Of a DNA stretch of 64,000 nt, positions 1 to 9,600 are shown one piece after another; the first letter of the stretch is position 1, and the number at the start of each line of letters is the position of its first letter. A program made the position numbers and the translations under genes. The notes beneath the pieces were generated by a model that was given only the letters and a program-made list of their open reading frames with translations, made no database searches and was not told the DNA's origin. Source of the DNA: an uncultured Actinomycetes bacterium (GTDB lineage: Bacteria > Actinomycetota > Actinomycetes > Actinomycetales > Bifidobacteriaceae). The DNA lies in NCBI GenBank assembly GCA_900314875.1, contig OMWX01000001.1, positions 124,001 to 188,000 on the forward strand, given 5' to 3'.

Positions 1-694
1 TCTCTTCATGCGTTTCGCGCGTAAATGATTTGACTGTGCGCACCCCGGCAAGATTTTCGTCGACTTTAGAATTGAGAGTGTCATAAATATTGAAAACCTT
101 GACAAAATCAGGGTGTGCTTTTGAAGCGAGCAGCAGCATGCCTCCGCCTAAAATCGGAATCATGCAAAGAAAAATCATCGCGATCTGCGGACTGATTCTC
201 CATGCGAATATGCAGGCTGCGATGGCCATTACCGGTCCGCGTATCGCAATGCGCACTGCCATCTGGTAAGAATTTTGCACGTTCGTCACGTCTGTGGTCA
301 GACGCGTTATCATGCTTCCCGTCGAAAAACGTTCTATGTCCGAGAACGAAAAATCCTGCATTTTTTTGAACAGATCATGGCGAAGATTTTTAGCCAGTCC
401 CGCCGAACATATAGCCGCTCCGTGTCCCTCGAACACTCCGCAGGCAAGCGAAACCGCTGAACAGCCCAACAAAATAAGACCGTATTTCCATACGGCACCA
501 ATATCCGCGCGGCTTACTCCGTAGTCAATCAGATAAGCCATTATCGTGGGGATAAGAATTTCAATCAGCGACTCGACCGTGACGAGCAGCGGAGTGGCTA
601 TCGAGGGTTTTTTGTACTCCCTCACAGATGAACCTAAAATTTTTATATCCCTCAGAAAACTGTCTTTTTTCGCGGAATTTGACATTTTTGACAT
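1..694 (-). CDS. ABC transporter, fused permease/ATPase type (partial, N-terminal part only)
   Basis: The reading frame starts at an ATG ending at base 694, with an AGGAG ribosome site seven bases upstream, and runs off the left edge, so only about 230 residues are visible. After a charged start come hydrophobic segments typical of the exporter transmembrane domain (for example IPTIMAYLIDYG, and AIRGPVMAIAACIFAW further in). Exporter-family motifs follow: DLFKKMQDFSFSDIERFSTG and SMITRLTTDVTNVQ, which form the cytoplasmic coupling region of type IV ABC exporters of the MsbA/LmrA kind. The ATPase domain would lie outside the window. The substrate cannot be told. Members of this family often work as heterodimers, so a partner gene may lie further left. 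Confidence 0.85.
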   Translation of the reverse strand, partial: MSKMSNSAKKDSFLRDIKILGSSVREYKKPSIATPLLVTVESLIEILIPTIMAYLIDYGVSRADIGAVWKYGLILLGCSAVSLACGVFEGHGAAICSAGLAKNLRHDLFKKMQDFSFSDIERFSTGSMITRLTTDVTNVQNSYQMAVRIAIRGPVMAIAACIFAWRISPQIAMIFLCMIPILGGGMLLLASKAHPDFVKVFNIYDTLNSKVDENLAGVRTVKSFTRETHEE

Positions 695-1094
695 ATGTCA
701 ACTCCTTTTTCTCAAATCTTCAATTTTCCCTCAAAATTCAATTTGCAAGCACAGTACTACCATTCTATGGAAAATTCAATTTCGGTGTGTCCGATTTTGG
801 CAAGAAAACACGGCGTGAAATTTAAGTATGAAGCTGCGCTGAAAATCATGCAAGCCTGGATTTTTGTCGGGAATTTCTTCCCTGGAATTTGTGCCGTTAT
901 TTTGCCGAAACGGATGAAATGGTCGGGGGCGTCTATGTGCTAAAGTGTCTGTAAACCCGTTTGCCGGATTTAGCGCGTTTCGGACAGCTGTGTTTGAATG
1001 CCGCAACTTCGAATTCGGGGCAACAGAAAAGACAGAAGAACAGGAAAATCGGAAAATAAACAAACCGGGAAACCGGCGGTTAAAGGAGATCGAA
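695..1094. other. Divergent intergenic region, no gene seen
   Basis: This 400-base spacer lies between the minus-strand ABC exporter and the plus-strand phasin-like gene and must hold promoters for both. I see no convincing reading frame, RNA gene or repeat in it. The ribosome site of the downstream gene (TAAAGGAG) is at its right end. Confidence 0.5.
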
Positions 1095-1433
1095 ATGGCT
1101 GACTTTGATATTAAAGATAACCTCCGCAAGGCATTTCTCGCGGGCGTTGGCGCGGTTGCAATCGGAGTTGAGAAAAGCGAGGAGCTGGTCGACGAGTTTG
1201 TTGCCAAGGGAAAAATGTCCGTCGAAGAGGGCAAGGCTTTGAATACCGAGCTTACGCGCAAGGTTAAGGAAGAAACTCAGAATGCGCAGGACACAATGCT
1301 TCGCACGCGTCTGGCGGCAATGAGCAGCGCAGACAGAGCGCAGTATGCCGATCGCGTGGCGGCTCTGGTAAAAGAATTTGACGAGGAATCAAAGGATTCT
1401 GCTGCCGGCGAAAAGAATGCTTCCGCAAAATAA
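1095..1433 (+). CDS. Phasin-family-like small protein
   Basis: A 112-residue protein whose ATG is placed by a strong AAAGGAG site; the frame is open further upstream but without a ribosome site. The N-terminal third has a short hydrophobic stretch (AFLAGVGAVAIGVEKSEELVDEFVA split by charged residues), then a 'KGKMSVEEGKAL' segment and a long charged helix rich in Lys, Glu and Ala. This is the pattern of the small phasin/PhaF-like proteins found in many Gram-positive bacteria, often beside an AarF kinase as here. In such hosts it is probably not bound to polyhydroxyalkanoate granules, and its real role is unknown. It ends 22 bases before the AarF gene, so the two are probably co-transcribed. 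Confidence 0.7.
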   Translation: MADFDIKDNLRKAFLAGVGAVAIGVEKSEELVDEFVAKGKMSVEEGKALNTELTRKVKEETQNAQDTMLRTRLAAMSSADRAQYADRVAALVKEFDEESKDSAAGEKNASAK

Positions 1434-1455
1434 ATATTATCTGTGGTGAGGCTGC

Positions 1456-3099
1456 ATGTCTTTTCTTAAAACAGAAAAAAGCGAGAAGTTTCGCATATCT
1501 CGCCGGCACAGACTTCGCCGTTTGCGCGAGATAGTTCATATTTTGCGCGAACACAAAATTTTTAACGGACTGACTCCCGTCAAGCTGCGTCTTGTGTTAG
1601 AAGCTCTCGGACCTACTTATGTCAAGGTCGGACAGATTCTTTCTATGCGGTCGGAAATGCTTCCGCAGGAGTTTTGCGATGAGCTGGTTAAGCTGCGGGC
1701 GAATGCGAATCCGATTTCGTATGAGACGATTTTGTCCGTTTTGGAGCAGGAGTACAAGAAAAAGCCCGAAGAGATTTTCCTTTCGATAGACCCGACTCCG
1801 CTCGGTTCGGCTTCTTTGGCTCAGGTTCATCGCGCCCGGCTTGTCACCGGAGAGCTGGTGGCCGTGAAAGTTCAGCGTCCCGGCGTGCGCGAAATAATGG
1901 CTGAAGACATTGATATTATGCGGTCAGCGTCTTCGATTGCTTCAAAATTTGCGAGTAATTCGCAAATTGTAGATTTTGAATCGGTTGTGGACGAGCTGTG
2001 GGAAACTTTTCAGTCGGAAACCGATTTTTCGGTAGAGGCGAACGGGCTGAAAGAATTCAGGAAGTTCACTGCAGGATACAGGTATGCGGACTGTCCGAAG
2101 CCTTACATGCATCTTTGCACTCCTCATGTTCTGGTAATGGATTATATTGAGGGTATTTCAATTTCCAAACCCGAACAGCTTACGGCAGCCGGATACGATT
2201 TGGAAGAAATCGGAATCAAGCTGGTCGATAATTACGCTTCGCAGATTCTGGATGCCGGATTTTTTCATGCCGACCCGCATCCGGGCAATATTATTGTGCG
2301 CGACGGACAGATTGTGCTTATCGATTTAGGCATGACCGGCAGGCTGGATACGCGCATGAGAACTATTTTGAGCGATATGATTTTTTCTGTCGCAAAGCGC
2401 GATTCGCAAGGGCTTGAGTCGGGTCTGCTGCGGCTGTCTGAGAATAAAGGGCGCGAAACCGAGCGGGCAGAGCTGCTCTCCGATTTGGATGACATTATCG
2501 AGCAGTACGGAACGGTCGATCTGTCGGATTTGGATTTGGCAGATTTCTTGGAAACTCTTCTATCGCTTGCCCGCAGACACAAGCTGAAACTTCCCGGAAC
2601 CGTTACGACCGTCGGCCGCGCTCTGGTGACTCTCGAAGGCGTTCTTGCCGCGTATATTCCCTCTGTGAACATGATCGAAATTATTTCTGACCATATCGCC
2701 ATGAATACGGGAATAAAAGAAACTGTGAAAAACGAGGGCACGAAACTGGGCACGGAAAGTCTGGGGGCTCTTCACGGAATGCTCAAAGCTCTGACTGACG
2801 CGGAAATAATCACTCATCAGCTTTCGCGCGGACAGCTTAAAGCGAATATCGAGCTTGTCGGATCGCAGGAGCCTTTAAGACAGCTGTCGAATATGGTTGA
2901 CAGAATCACTATGGCTCTTATCGTCGTAGGGCTTTATGTCGGGTCGTCTATCGTGTATTTTGCGGGAATCAAGCCGGTTATTTTCGGGATTCCGGTTATA
3001 GGATTCTTGGGATATGCGGCAGCTTTTGTGCTGTCCGTGTGGATTGTCTGCGATATTTTCAGGCAGGACAGCAGGCTTCGCCGCAAATCCGAAAAATAG
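1456..3099 (+). CDS. AarF/ABC1/UbiB family atypical protein kinase-like protein
   Basis: A 547-residue protein of normal family length. Visible UbiB-family hallmarks are the KxGQ motif (KVGQ at residues 57-60), the Ala-containing nucleotide loop (GSASLAQVHRA), the lysine in AVKVQRPGV, the catalytic loop HADPHPGN near residues 270-278 and the metal-binding LIDLGMTG that follows. The C-terminal 50 residues hold two hydrophobic helices, the usual membrane anchor of the family. Known members support ubiquinone synthesis or lipid trafficking as ATPases. An actinobacterium of this type probably makes no ubiquinone, so a role in isoprenoid or lipid handling is more likely but not shown. It sits 22 bases after the phasin-like gene and is probably in one operon with it. 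Confidence 0.85.
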   Translation: MSFLKTEKSEKFRISRRHRLRRLREIVHILREHKIFNGLTPVKLRLVLEALGPTYVKVGQILSMRSEMLPQEFCDELVKLRANANPISYETILSVLEQEYKKKPEEIFLSIDPTPLGSASLAQVHRARLVTGELVAVKVQRPGVREIMAEDIDIMRSASSIASKFASNSQIVDFESVVDELWETFQSETDFSVEANGLKEFRKFTAGYRYADCPKPYMHLCTPHVLVMDYIEGISISKPEQLTAAGYDLEEIGIKLVDNYASQILDAGFFHADPHPGNIIVRDGQIVLIDLGMTGRLDTRMRTILSDMIFSVAKRDSQGLESGLLRLSENKGRETERAELLSDLDDIIEQYGTVDLSDLDLADFLETLLSLARRHKLKLPGTVTTVGRALVTLEGVLAAYIPSVNMIEIISDHIAMNTGIKETVKNEGTKLGTESLGALHGMLKALTDAEIITHQLSRGQLKANIELVGSQEPLRQLSNMVDRITMALIVVGLYVGSSIVYFAGIKPVIFGIPVIGFLGYAAAFVLSVWIVCDIFRQDSRLRRKSEK

Positions 3100-3133
3100 C
3101 AGAAAACTGTCGGATTGCGAAAGGCAGCGCAGC

Positions 3134-3193
3134 GCGCGAAAATCAGTGCGCGAAAAAATCAGCGCGCGAAAAATCAGTGCGCGAAAAATCAGC
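3134..3193. repeat. Tandem repeat, four units of 14-16 bp
   Basis: Four head-to-tail copies of GCGCGAAAAATCAG followed by T or C (3134-3147, 3148-3163, 3164-3178, 3179-3193). They differ mainly in the length of the A run. The array lies just after the AarF gene in the short convergent spacer before the pullulanase stop codon. It is not a CRISPR: the units abut with no spacers. Confidence 0.85.
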
Positions 3194-3303
3194 GCAGCAA
3201 AAGCAGGGCAGAAGCAAGGCAGCGCGGAGGTCTGCCGACAGAAGAGACCTGTCGGCAAAAGCGGGTCAGCTTTGCTTCTTCAGGCTCTGCTATTCAGGCT
3301 GCG

Positions 3304-5421
3304 TTATTCATTATTGCGGCTTTTTAAAATCATGGCCGTGACTCCGGAAATCTGATATGAGTTTCTCACGCAGACTTCAGTCGTGCAGCCGCAGTCGTCT
3401 TTTTTGTGACGGTGTTCCTCATGCGAAGAAGAGTTGGCCAAAACATCATAAATGCCGGGCTGCAGACCAATAAGTTCGCGCACTCCGTCATTTGAATTTG
3501 CGATAATCGTGTAAACATCCGATTTTGCGCTGTCGGAATCCTGCGTCGTTTCGGTTTTGCTCTCTTTTATCTGCCATGCGATAACGCCGTCGGAAGCCTG
3601 CAATATGCGCGTCGAGGCTGCGATCTGCTCATAATCGTTCATTCTGAAAGCCTTTGACGATCTCCTGATTTTGATCAGCTGCTTGACAAGCTGACTGAAA
3701 CTGTCATAAATCGGGTCGTCCAGCCGCTCCCAGTCGATTCCGTTAATCGAGTCGCCGGCTTTATAACTGTTGCCGATTCCTTCTTTTGTTTTTGCGATTT
3801 CCTGCCCGAGTTCGAATTCGGTAATTCCCTGCGAAGCGAACACAAGCACGGTTGCCAGCTTTGCGCGGCGAATCGTCATAGTTTTCGACTCGTTTGGATT
3901 CTGGAAGCGCAGATGGTCGAAAAGCGTTCTGTTGTCATGCACTTCGGCATATTGGACAACCTGTTGCGGCGAAGCGTAATGCGCCCGTTTCGAAGGTTCT
4001 ATATGAGCCAGAACCTCATTTGCCAGCTCGGTTTCCAGACCGTGCTTTTTTGAGACAAATCCCTTTTCTTCAGCCTGCATAACCGGTCCGCGAAGAGCGT
4101 CGCGAAGATCGTCATTAAAAAATGCAATCGGGTAAGACTGTTTTTCCCGCGCAGAATTTGTTTCCGGTGCAGAATCCTTTCTCTGCGTCAAATTCGAACC
4201 TGCAAGCTCGCGCGCATTCGCCTGAATCGCCATCGAAGACTGCGCAAGCGTGGGGTTTTGCATATTCCATCCCTCGCCCAGAATGATTATGCCCGGATCG
4301 ATTTCGTCCAAAGCCGCGCGGACATCTTTCATCGTCTGCAAATCATGCAAACCCATCAAATCAAATCTGAAACCGTCGAGATTATACTCTTGAGCCAGAT
4401 ATTTCACGGAATCAACGATATATTTTCTCATCATTACGCGTTCAGAAGCCGTGTCGTTGCCGCAAAACGTGCAGTTTGTTGAGGTGCCGTCGGGATTTCT
4501 GCGGAAAAAATACCCCGGAATCGTCAGCGCGAAAGGATGTTCTTTCTCATCGTAAACATGGTTGAAAACAACGTCGGTTATTACGCGAATTCCGGCATCG
4601 TGCAGAGCTTTAATCATTTTTTTGCATTCGATAATGCGTACGGCCGGATCGTGAGGATTTGAGGAATACGAGCCTTCCGGCACATTGTAGTTGACCGGAT
4701 CGTAACCCCAGTTGTAGTTGTCGTCATTCAATTCGGCTGTTTCGTCCACGCTTCCGAAATCGAAAATCGGCTGAAGCTGCACATGAGTAACGCCCAGCTC
4801 GACAAGATAATCAAAACCCGCAGGATTGCCGTATTCTGTGCGAAGCCCTTTGCGCACAACTCCGAGAAACTTGCCTTTTTCCGCAGAATTAAGCCCTTCT
4901 CGAATACGCGAAGTGAAATCGCGCACATGCATTTCGGCAATAATCGCATCGCAGGGAGACGAGAATGAAGGCATTCGCTCAAAATTGTCAATCTGCGTTT
5001 GTTCGGGCGAAAGAACCACGGATTTTAAGCCGTTCGCGGCGGCAGCTTTGGCGTAAGGATCGGGGGAGAAAGTCTCTTCGCCGTTTTCAAATGTTAAGTG
5101 ATACATGTAATGAGCATTGCGCAAATCTCCCGGAACCTGCGCGATCCAGACCTCGCTTGCAGAGCCTTCCGCGCCCGATTTTTTCATGGGCACAGCCTGG
5201 GCGATTTGAGTCTGACCGGTTTCGCCCGGGTCGTACAAAACCGTTTCAACCGATACGGCAGTCGGAGCCCAGAGCTTGAAAACAGTCGCATCCGGCATCC
5301 AAACCGCACCCAAGTCGGCGCCGAAATAACCGGCAAAATTAAATTCGCTTCCGTCTGTTTTGCCGTCTGTTTTGCCGTCTGTTTTGCTGTTAAAATTGCC
5401 GCTTTGAACCGCGTTGTCCAC
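3304..5421 (-). CDS. pulA: Type I pullulanase (glycogen/pullulan debranching enzyme, GH13)
   Basis: A 705-residue enzyme that hydrolyses alpha-1,6 branches. Residues about 30-135 form a CBM48-like N-terminal domain (VFKLWAPTA). The GH13 barrel carries the type I pullulanase signature YNWGYDP at 236-242, region I DVVFNH around 283-288, the nucleophile Asp354 in GFRFDLMG, the acid/base Glu383 in LGEGWN, and the third acidic residue in EVHDNRTLFD near 495. There is no signal peptide, so it should act in the cytoplasm on glycogen or imported maltodextrins. The start is GTG, chosen because AGGAGG lies directly before it. The first 25 residues contain a KTDG repeat encoded by a 12-bp tandem repeat. 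It probably belongs with the nearby amylase in glucan breakdown. Confidence 0.93.
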   Translation of the reverse strand: MDNAVQSGNFNSKTDGKTDGKTDGSEFNFAGYFGADLGAVWMPDATVFKLWAPTAVSVETVLYDPGETGQTQIAQAVPMKKSGAEGSASEVWIAQVPGDLRNAHYMYHLTFENGEETFSPDPYAKAAAANGLKSVVLSPEQTQIDNFERMPSFSSPCDAIIAEMHVRDFTSRIREGLNSAEKGKFLGVVRKGLRTEYGNPAGFDYLVELGVTHVQLQPIFDFGSVDETAELNDDNYNWGYDPVNYNVPEGSYSSNPHDPAVRIIECKKMIKALHDAGIRVITDVVFNHVYDEKEHPFALTIPGYFFRRNPDGTSTNCTFCGNDTASERVMMRKYIVDSVKYLAQEYNLDGFRFDLMGLHDLQTMKDVRAALDEIDPGIIILGEGWNMQNPTLAQSSMAIQANARELAGSNLTQRKDSAPETNSAREKQSYPIAFFNDDLRDALRGPVMQAEEKGFVSKKHGLETELANEVLAHIEPSKRAHYASPQQVVQYAEVHDNRTLFDHLRFQNPNESKTMTIRRAKLATVLVFASQGITEFELGQEIAKTKEGIGNSYKAGDSINGIDWERLDDPIYDSFSQLVKQLIKIRRSSKAFRMNDYEQIAASTRILQASDGVIAWQIKESKTETTQDSDSAKSDVYTIIANSNDGVRELIGLQPGIYDVLANSSSHEEHRHKKDDCGCTTEVCVRNSYQISGVTAMILKSRNNE
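5351..5386. repeat. In-frame 12-bp tandem repeat (x3) at the pullulanase N-terminus
   Basis: Three exact copies of CCGTCTGTTTTG on the plus strand (5351-5362, 5363-5374, 5375-5386). They encode the KTDG repeat of the pullulanase. A unit of 12 keeps the frame whatever the copy number. Confidence 0.9.
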
Positions 5422-5458
5422 TTTTCCTCCTGATTAAGCCGTTAAGCTGTTAAACTGA

Positions 5459-6187
5459 TTAATCCTTGTTTGCTGCGATGTTAAAATCGGCAAGCATTTG
5501 GAGGGTATATCCTTCCAGGTTCGGAATCCGCGCAACGGTTTTTCGCTTCAAATCGGCATAAGCCGGATCGTTTGCTATATCGATTCGACTGGTTCCTGTA
5601 ATCGCAATCGTTTTAGCGCCGGCACCCGTCGCAGCGATAATTCCCGGCTCGGAATCCTCGAAAGCCAGCATTTCGCTGTTGGCAATGCTGTCGTTGCCGA
5701 GCACGGTTCTGGCGATATCGGCTCCGCGCATGTAGGGAGCCGGATCGGGTTTGTGCGGAAGGTCATCCTGCCCACAAACATAGCCGGCAAAAGCATTCTT
5801 AGGAGCCTGGCTTAAGAAATTCTCGGCCATGCATCTGGGCGAAGCCGTCACGAGAATTGACGGAATCGACGCGTCTCGCAGCTGCTCAAGGATGTTCAAA
5901 ATTCCAGGATTCCACGGAAGGTGCTCTTTTTCTTTCTGGAAAACATAGTCGGAAATTTCGCGGCAAATCTGCTCTGGGTCTGCATTCATTCCGCGCAAAA
6001 TCATCTGTTCTGCGACATGTTCCAAATGCGTCCCCTGCATTTTGACTGCAAAATCGCTTTCCATTCGGCCGCCGTGCCGTTTGAACATCTCGACCTCGCC
6101 CTGTTGCCAATAGGGTTCCGTGTTTATAAGCGTTCCGTCCAAATCCCAAAGCACGGCCTTGGGGAAAGTCGCGTTTTCTGCCTGCAT
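5459..6187 (-). CDS. HAD-superfamily phosphatase/phosphoglucomutase-like hydrolase
   Basis: A 242-residue HAD subfamily IA protein. Motif I is DLDGT at residues 15-19, with nucleophile Asp15 and general acid Asp17. A helical cap follows. Motif II is the TAS of ILVTASP, the motif III lysine is probably in LPHKPDPAPY, and motif IV is AFEDSEPGI. The sequence resembles beta-phosphoglucomutase-like and sugar-phosphate phosphatases, but the substrate cannot be read from it. It is on the same strand as the pullulanase and 37 bases upstream of it, so the two are probably co-transcribed, which would suit a sugar-phosphate substrate. The ribosome site before the ATG is weak. Confidence 0.8.
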   Translation of the reverse strand: MQAENATFPKAVLWDLDGTLINTEPYWQQGEVEMFKRHGGRMESDFAVKMQGTHLEHVAEQMILRGMNADPEQICREISDYVFQKEKEHLPWNPGILNILEQLRDASIPSILVTASPRCMAENFLSQAPKNAFAGYVCGQDDLPHKPDPAPYMRGADIARTVLGNDSIANSEMLAFEDSEPGIIAATGAGAKTIAITGTSRIDIANDPAYADLKRKTVARIPNLEGYTLQMLADFNIAANKD

Positions 6188-6518
6188 GTTCGTCTTTCGT
6201 TTTCGCGAGTGTTTCAGACTATTCTATGATATGGCTTGCACGTTTAATCGATTTGCCTGTTTCTGCGGGTTGCTTGCGCTCCTGACGCTCCTTTGCCGCT
6301 CCGGGGTCTTGTTCTGCCGATCTTCTCGGGGGATAACGTTTTTTCAGCATGAAATAAAACGTAAAAGCGTTGCGCAGATTTTTGTGAATTTATCGCTTTT
6401 TCGCTCTTTTCTTGCGCTTGTCGTTTTGAGAAGAATGATAAAGTCGAAATTGTTCGCAAGCTGTCATCAGCTGGCAGAAAATCGGGGATTGGGTTCCCGG
6501 TTCGAATCCGGTAGAATA
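6188..6518. other. Left half of divergent spacer, no gene seen
   Basis: About 330 bases upstream of both the HAD gene and the amylase gene. I find no coding frame or RNA here. A short GGTTCGAATCC motif near 6498-6509 resembles a tRNA T-loop, but no acceptor or anticodon stem matches it. Confidence 0.4.
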
Positions 6519-6568
6519 ATCATTGATGATTTGATAATCATCGATGATTTGATAAATGTGCGCACATT
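6519..6568. promoter_or_regulatory. Candidate operator region upstream of the amylase: tandem and palindromic repeats
   Basis: Two 18-bp tandem units (6519-6536 and 6537-6554, one mismatch) each hold a palindromic core: ATCATTGATGAT (imperfect) and ATCATCGATGAT (perfect, 6537-6548). They are followed at once by a perfect 14-bp palindrome, AATGTGCGCACATT (6555-6568). Closely spaced palindromes with a central CG upstream of a starch-degradation gene look like sites for a LacI-family regulator. That link is inference; no regulator gene lies next to them. They are 130-180 bases before the amylase ATG. Confidence 0.5.
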
Positions 6569-6698
6569 AACTTAATAAGGGTTTTCACTAAATATTAAAT
6601 GTTTTGAGCGTACGTGGAACACCATTCCGAAAGGATTCATCTTGTCGGAATTGTCTTGTAAATATAAATCAATAATTTTCGAGAGAGAAGGTTCGACA

Positions 6699-9600
6699 AT
6701 GGGCGGATGGAACAAGAGTTCCTGTATCGCAAAGAAAGCTGTTGCCGCTTTGGCGGCTTCTGCTACGCTTTTTTGCGGTCTGAATTTCATGTCTGCGACT
6801 CCGTCTTATGCTGCGGAAGGCCGTGACAGTTTTTCAGATACGATCGGCAACTCGACATTTGAAACTGCTCGACAGACTTACGGTCTGACTGAGCAGATGC
6901 GAGACGGAGCCACGCTGCATGCATGGGAGTGGTCATTCAATACTATTAAAAGCAAAATGAAGGAGATTGCGGAAGCCGGTTATACCTCGGTTCAGACCGA
7001 GCCTGTTTCCGCTATCCACTCCGGTCATGGCATGATGTTCGGCGAGAACTGGTATTTCGTGTATCAGCCTACTGACACAACCATCGGAAACTGGGTTATG
7101 GGTAGCGAGCAGGATTTTAAGGATATGTGCGCGGAAGCTCACAAATACGGTGTTCGAATCATTGTGGACATTGTTGCCAATCATATGACTGCGGATTATT
7201 CTGCAATTGCCGGCCGTTGGCAGAATTATGACTATTACCATCACGACTGCAATGGCGAGAATATTCAGAATTGGAATGACCGTTATCAGGTGACTCACTG
7301 CAAGCTTACGGGTTTGTGGGACATAAATACCGAGAATCAGACGACTGCAAATATGCAGGCTGATTTTATTAAAAATCTCGTGAGTGACGGTGCAGACGGA
7401 TTCCGTTACGATGCGGCAAAGCATATTGAACTTCCTAACGAGTACAACAATTCGAACTACTGGAACACTGTTCTGGCAAACGGCTCGCAGTATCAGTACG
7501 GAGAAATTTTGTCTGACAGTATTTCTCGTGACGGAGATTATGCTTCGATGTTCAACAGTTCCTCAATAGGCGGAGGAGGCATCACGGCTTCTAGGTATGG
7601 TCACAGCTTGAGGGGATTGATTGCAAGCAGCAACCTTAATGCCGGCAGCATCGGCGGCTGGCAGACAAGCGTCTCTCCCGACAATCTGACCACATGGGTG
7701 GAATCGCACGATAACTATGCCAATGGTGACCGCGAATCGACATGGATGAATGACTGGCAGCTGACAATGGGCTGGGCAGTAATTGGCGCCCGCGCTGAGG
7801 GAATGCCTTTGTTCTTTGATCGTCCTTTGAACTCCGGCGGAAATCAGCCGCAGTTCTCCGAACAGACAAAGCTTGGAGACGAAGGTTCTCCTCTCTGGTA
7901 CGACCCATCGATCGTCGCGGTAAACAAATTCCGCAACAAGATGAACGGCAATCTTGAGTATCTGCGCAACTGCAACGGCAACTCCTGCCTTTCTATCGAG
8001 CGTTACAGGTCTTCGGGCGGCAGCGCGGACACAGACGGTATGGTCGTTGTAAACATGGGCGGTCAGGCAAACCTTTCCGGTCAGGATACAAAGCTTGCCG
8101 ACGGTACTTATGAGGATCAGATCAATGGCGGTTCGATTACTGTTTCCGGCGGAAGAATTACTTCCGGAACTGCTAAGGAATATGCGGTCTCTGCATTCTT
8201 TAATGTCAAGGGTTCCATTCCCGTTGAATCTGTCGAAATTTCTGGCGCGGGTCTTTCCGACAAGACTTTGAATCTTACTGAAGGCAAGACTTCCAAACTT
8301 ACTGCGACTGTAAAGCCTGACAATGCAAGTGACAAGAATGTAACCTGGACTTCTTCCGATGCGTCTGTTGCTTCCGTTTCTTCCGACGGCACTGTAACCG
8401 CTGTCCGCGCTTCAGGCTCTGCAACTGCGACGATCACTGCAACTGCGGGCGGCAAGTCCGATTCGATTACCGTTAAAGTAGCCGAGGATCCCAGTATTGT
8501 TCACGTAACATCCGTGACTGTGTCCGGTGACGCTTCCGTTATGGAAGACAAGACGATTCAGCTTTCTGCGACCGTCAAGCCCGACAATGCTACAAATAAG
8601 AACGTAACCTGGTCTTCCTCCGACGATTCTGTGGCAACCGTTTCTTCCAACGGAACTGTTACGGGCGTAAATGCCGGAACCGTCGATATTATCGCGACTG
8701 CTGACGGCATAAGCGCTAAGAAAACGATTACCGTCCAGACCAATCCCGACGCGGGAACCGTAATTTACTATCCCGCATCCAAGTTCGGCGCAAACTCCAC
8801 TTACATTCACTACTCGACCGACGGCGGCACCACATGGACCCCTGTTCCCGGCGAGAAGATGGATTCCGCTTGCGACGGCTGGGTAAAGAAAACCATCAAG
8901 GTTAAGAACGGCACTGCAATCAACTTCGTATTCAACGACGGCGGAAACAACTGGGACAATAACGGAGGAAGCCAAAACAGCTACTTCGTAAAGGCCGGCG
9001 GAAGCTTCACCGTGGCTGACGGCACCATTATCTCCGGCGTAAATGCCTGCAACGCAACTCCCGGAGTTAAGGGCGAAGTAACCGTTTACTACCCTGCTTC
9101 CGCATTCGGAGCAGACTCCACCTACATTCACTATCAGATAGGCACCGGCGAATGGACAGCCGTTCCCGGCGAAAAGATGGAAGCTGCCTGCGACGGCTGG
9201 GTAAAGAAAACCGTTAAGACAAACGGCTCAAACCTTACCTACGTATTCAACAACGGAAACGGCAACTGGGACAGCAACTGGGACAGCAACTACTCTGCAG
9301 CCGACGGATCTGTCGCAATCAAGGGCGCTTCCGGTTTTGCTCCCTGCTCTGTTGCAGTCGAAACAGTAAAGATCGACCAGTCTGCTCCCTCTGTTAAGGA
9401 AGGCGCGACCGTCAAGCTGACTGCTACCGTCGAGAACGGTCCTGCTTCTCCTTCGCTTGTATGGTCTTCTTCCAATACTTCTGTTGCGACTGTCGCTTCT
9501 GACGGCACTGTAACTGGAAAGAAGGCAGGTACCGCCGTAATTACAGTTAATGCGGACAATACAGCCGAGGATTCCGTAACAGTTACGGTAACCAAGAATG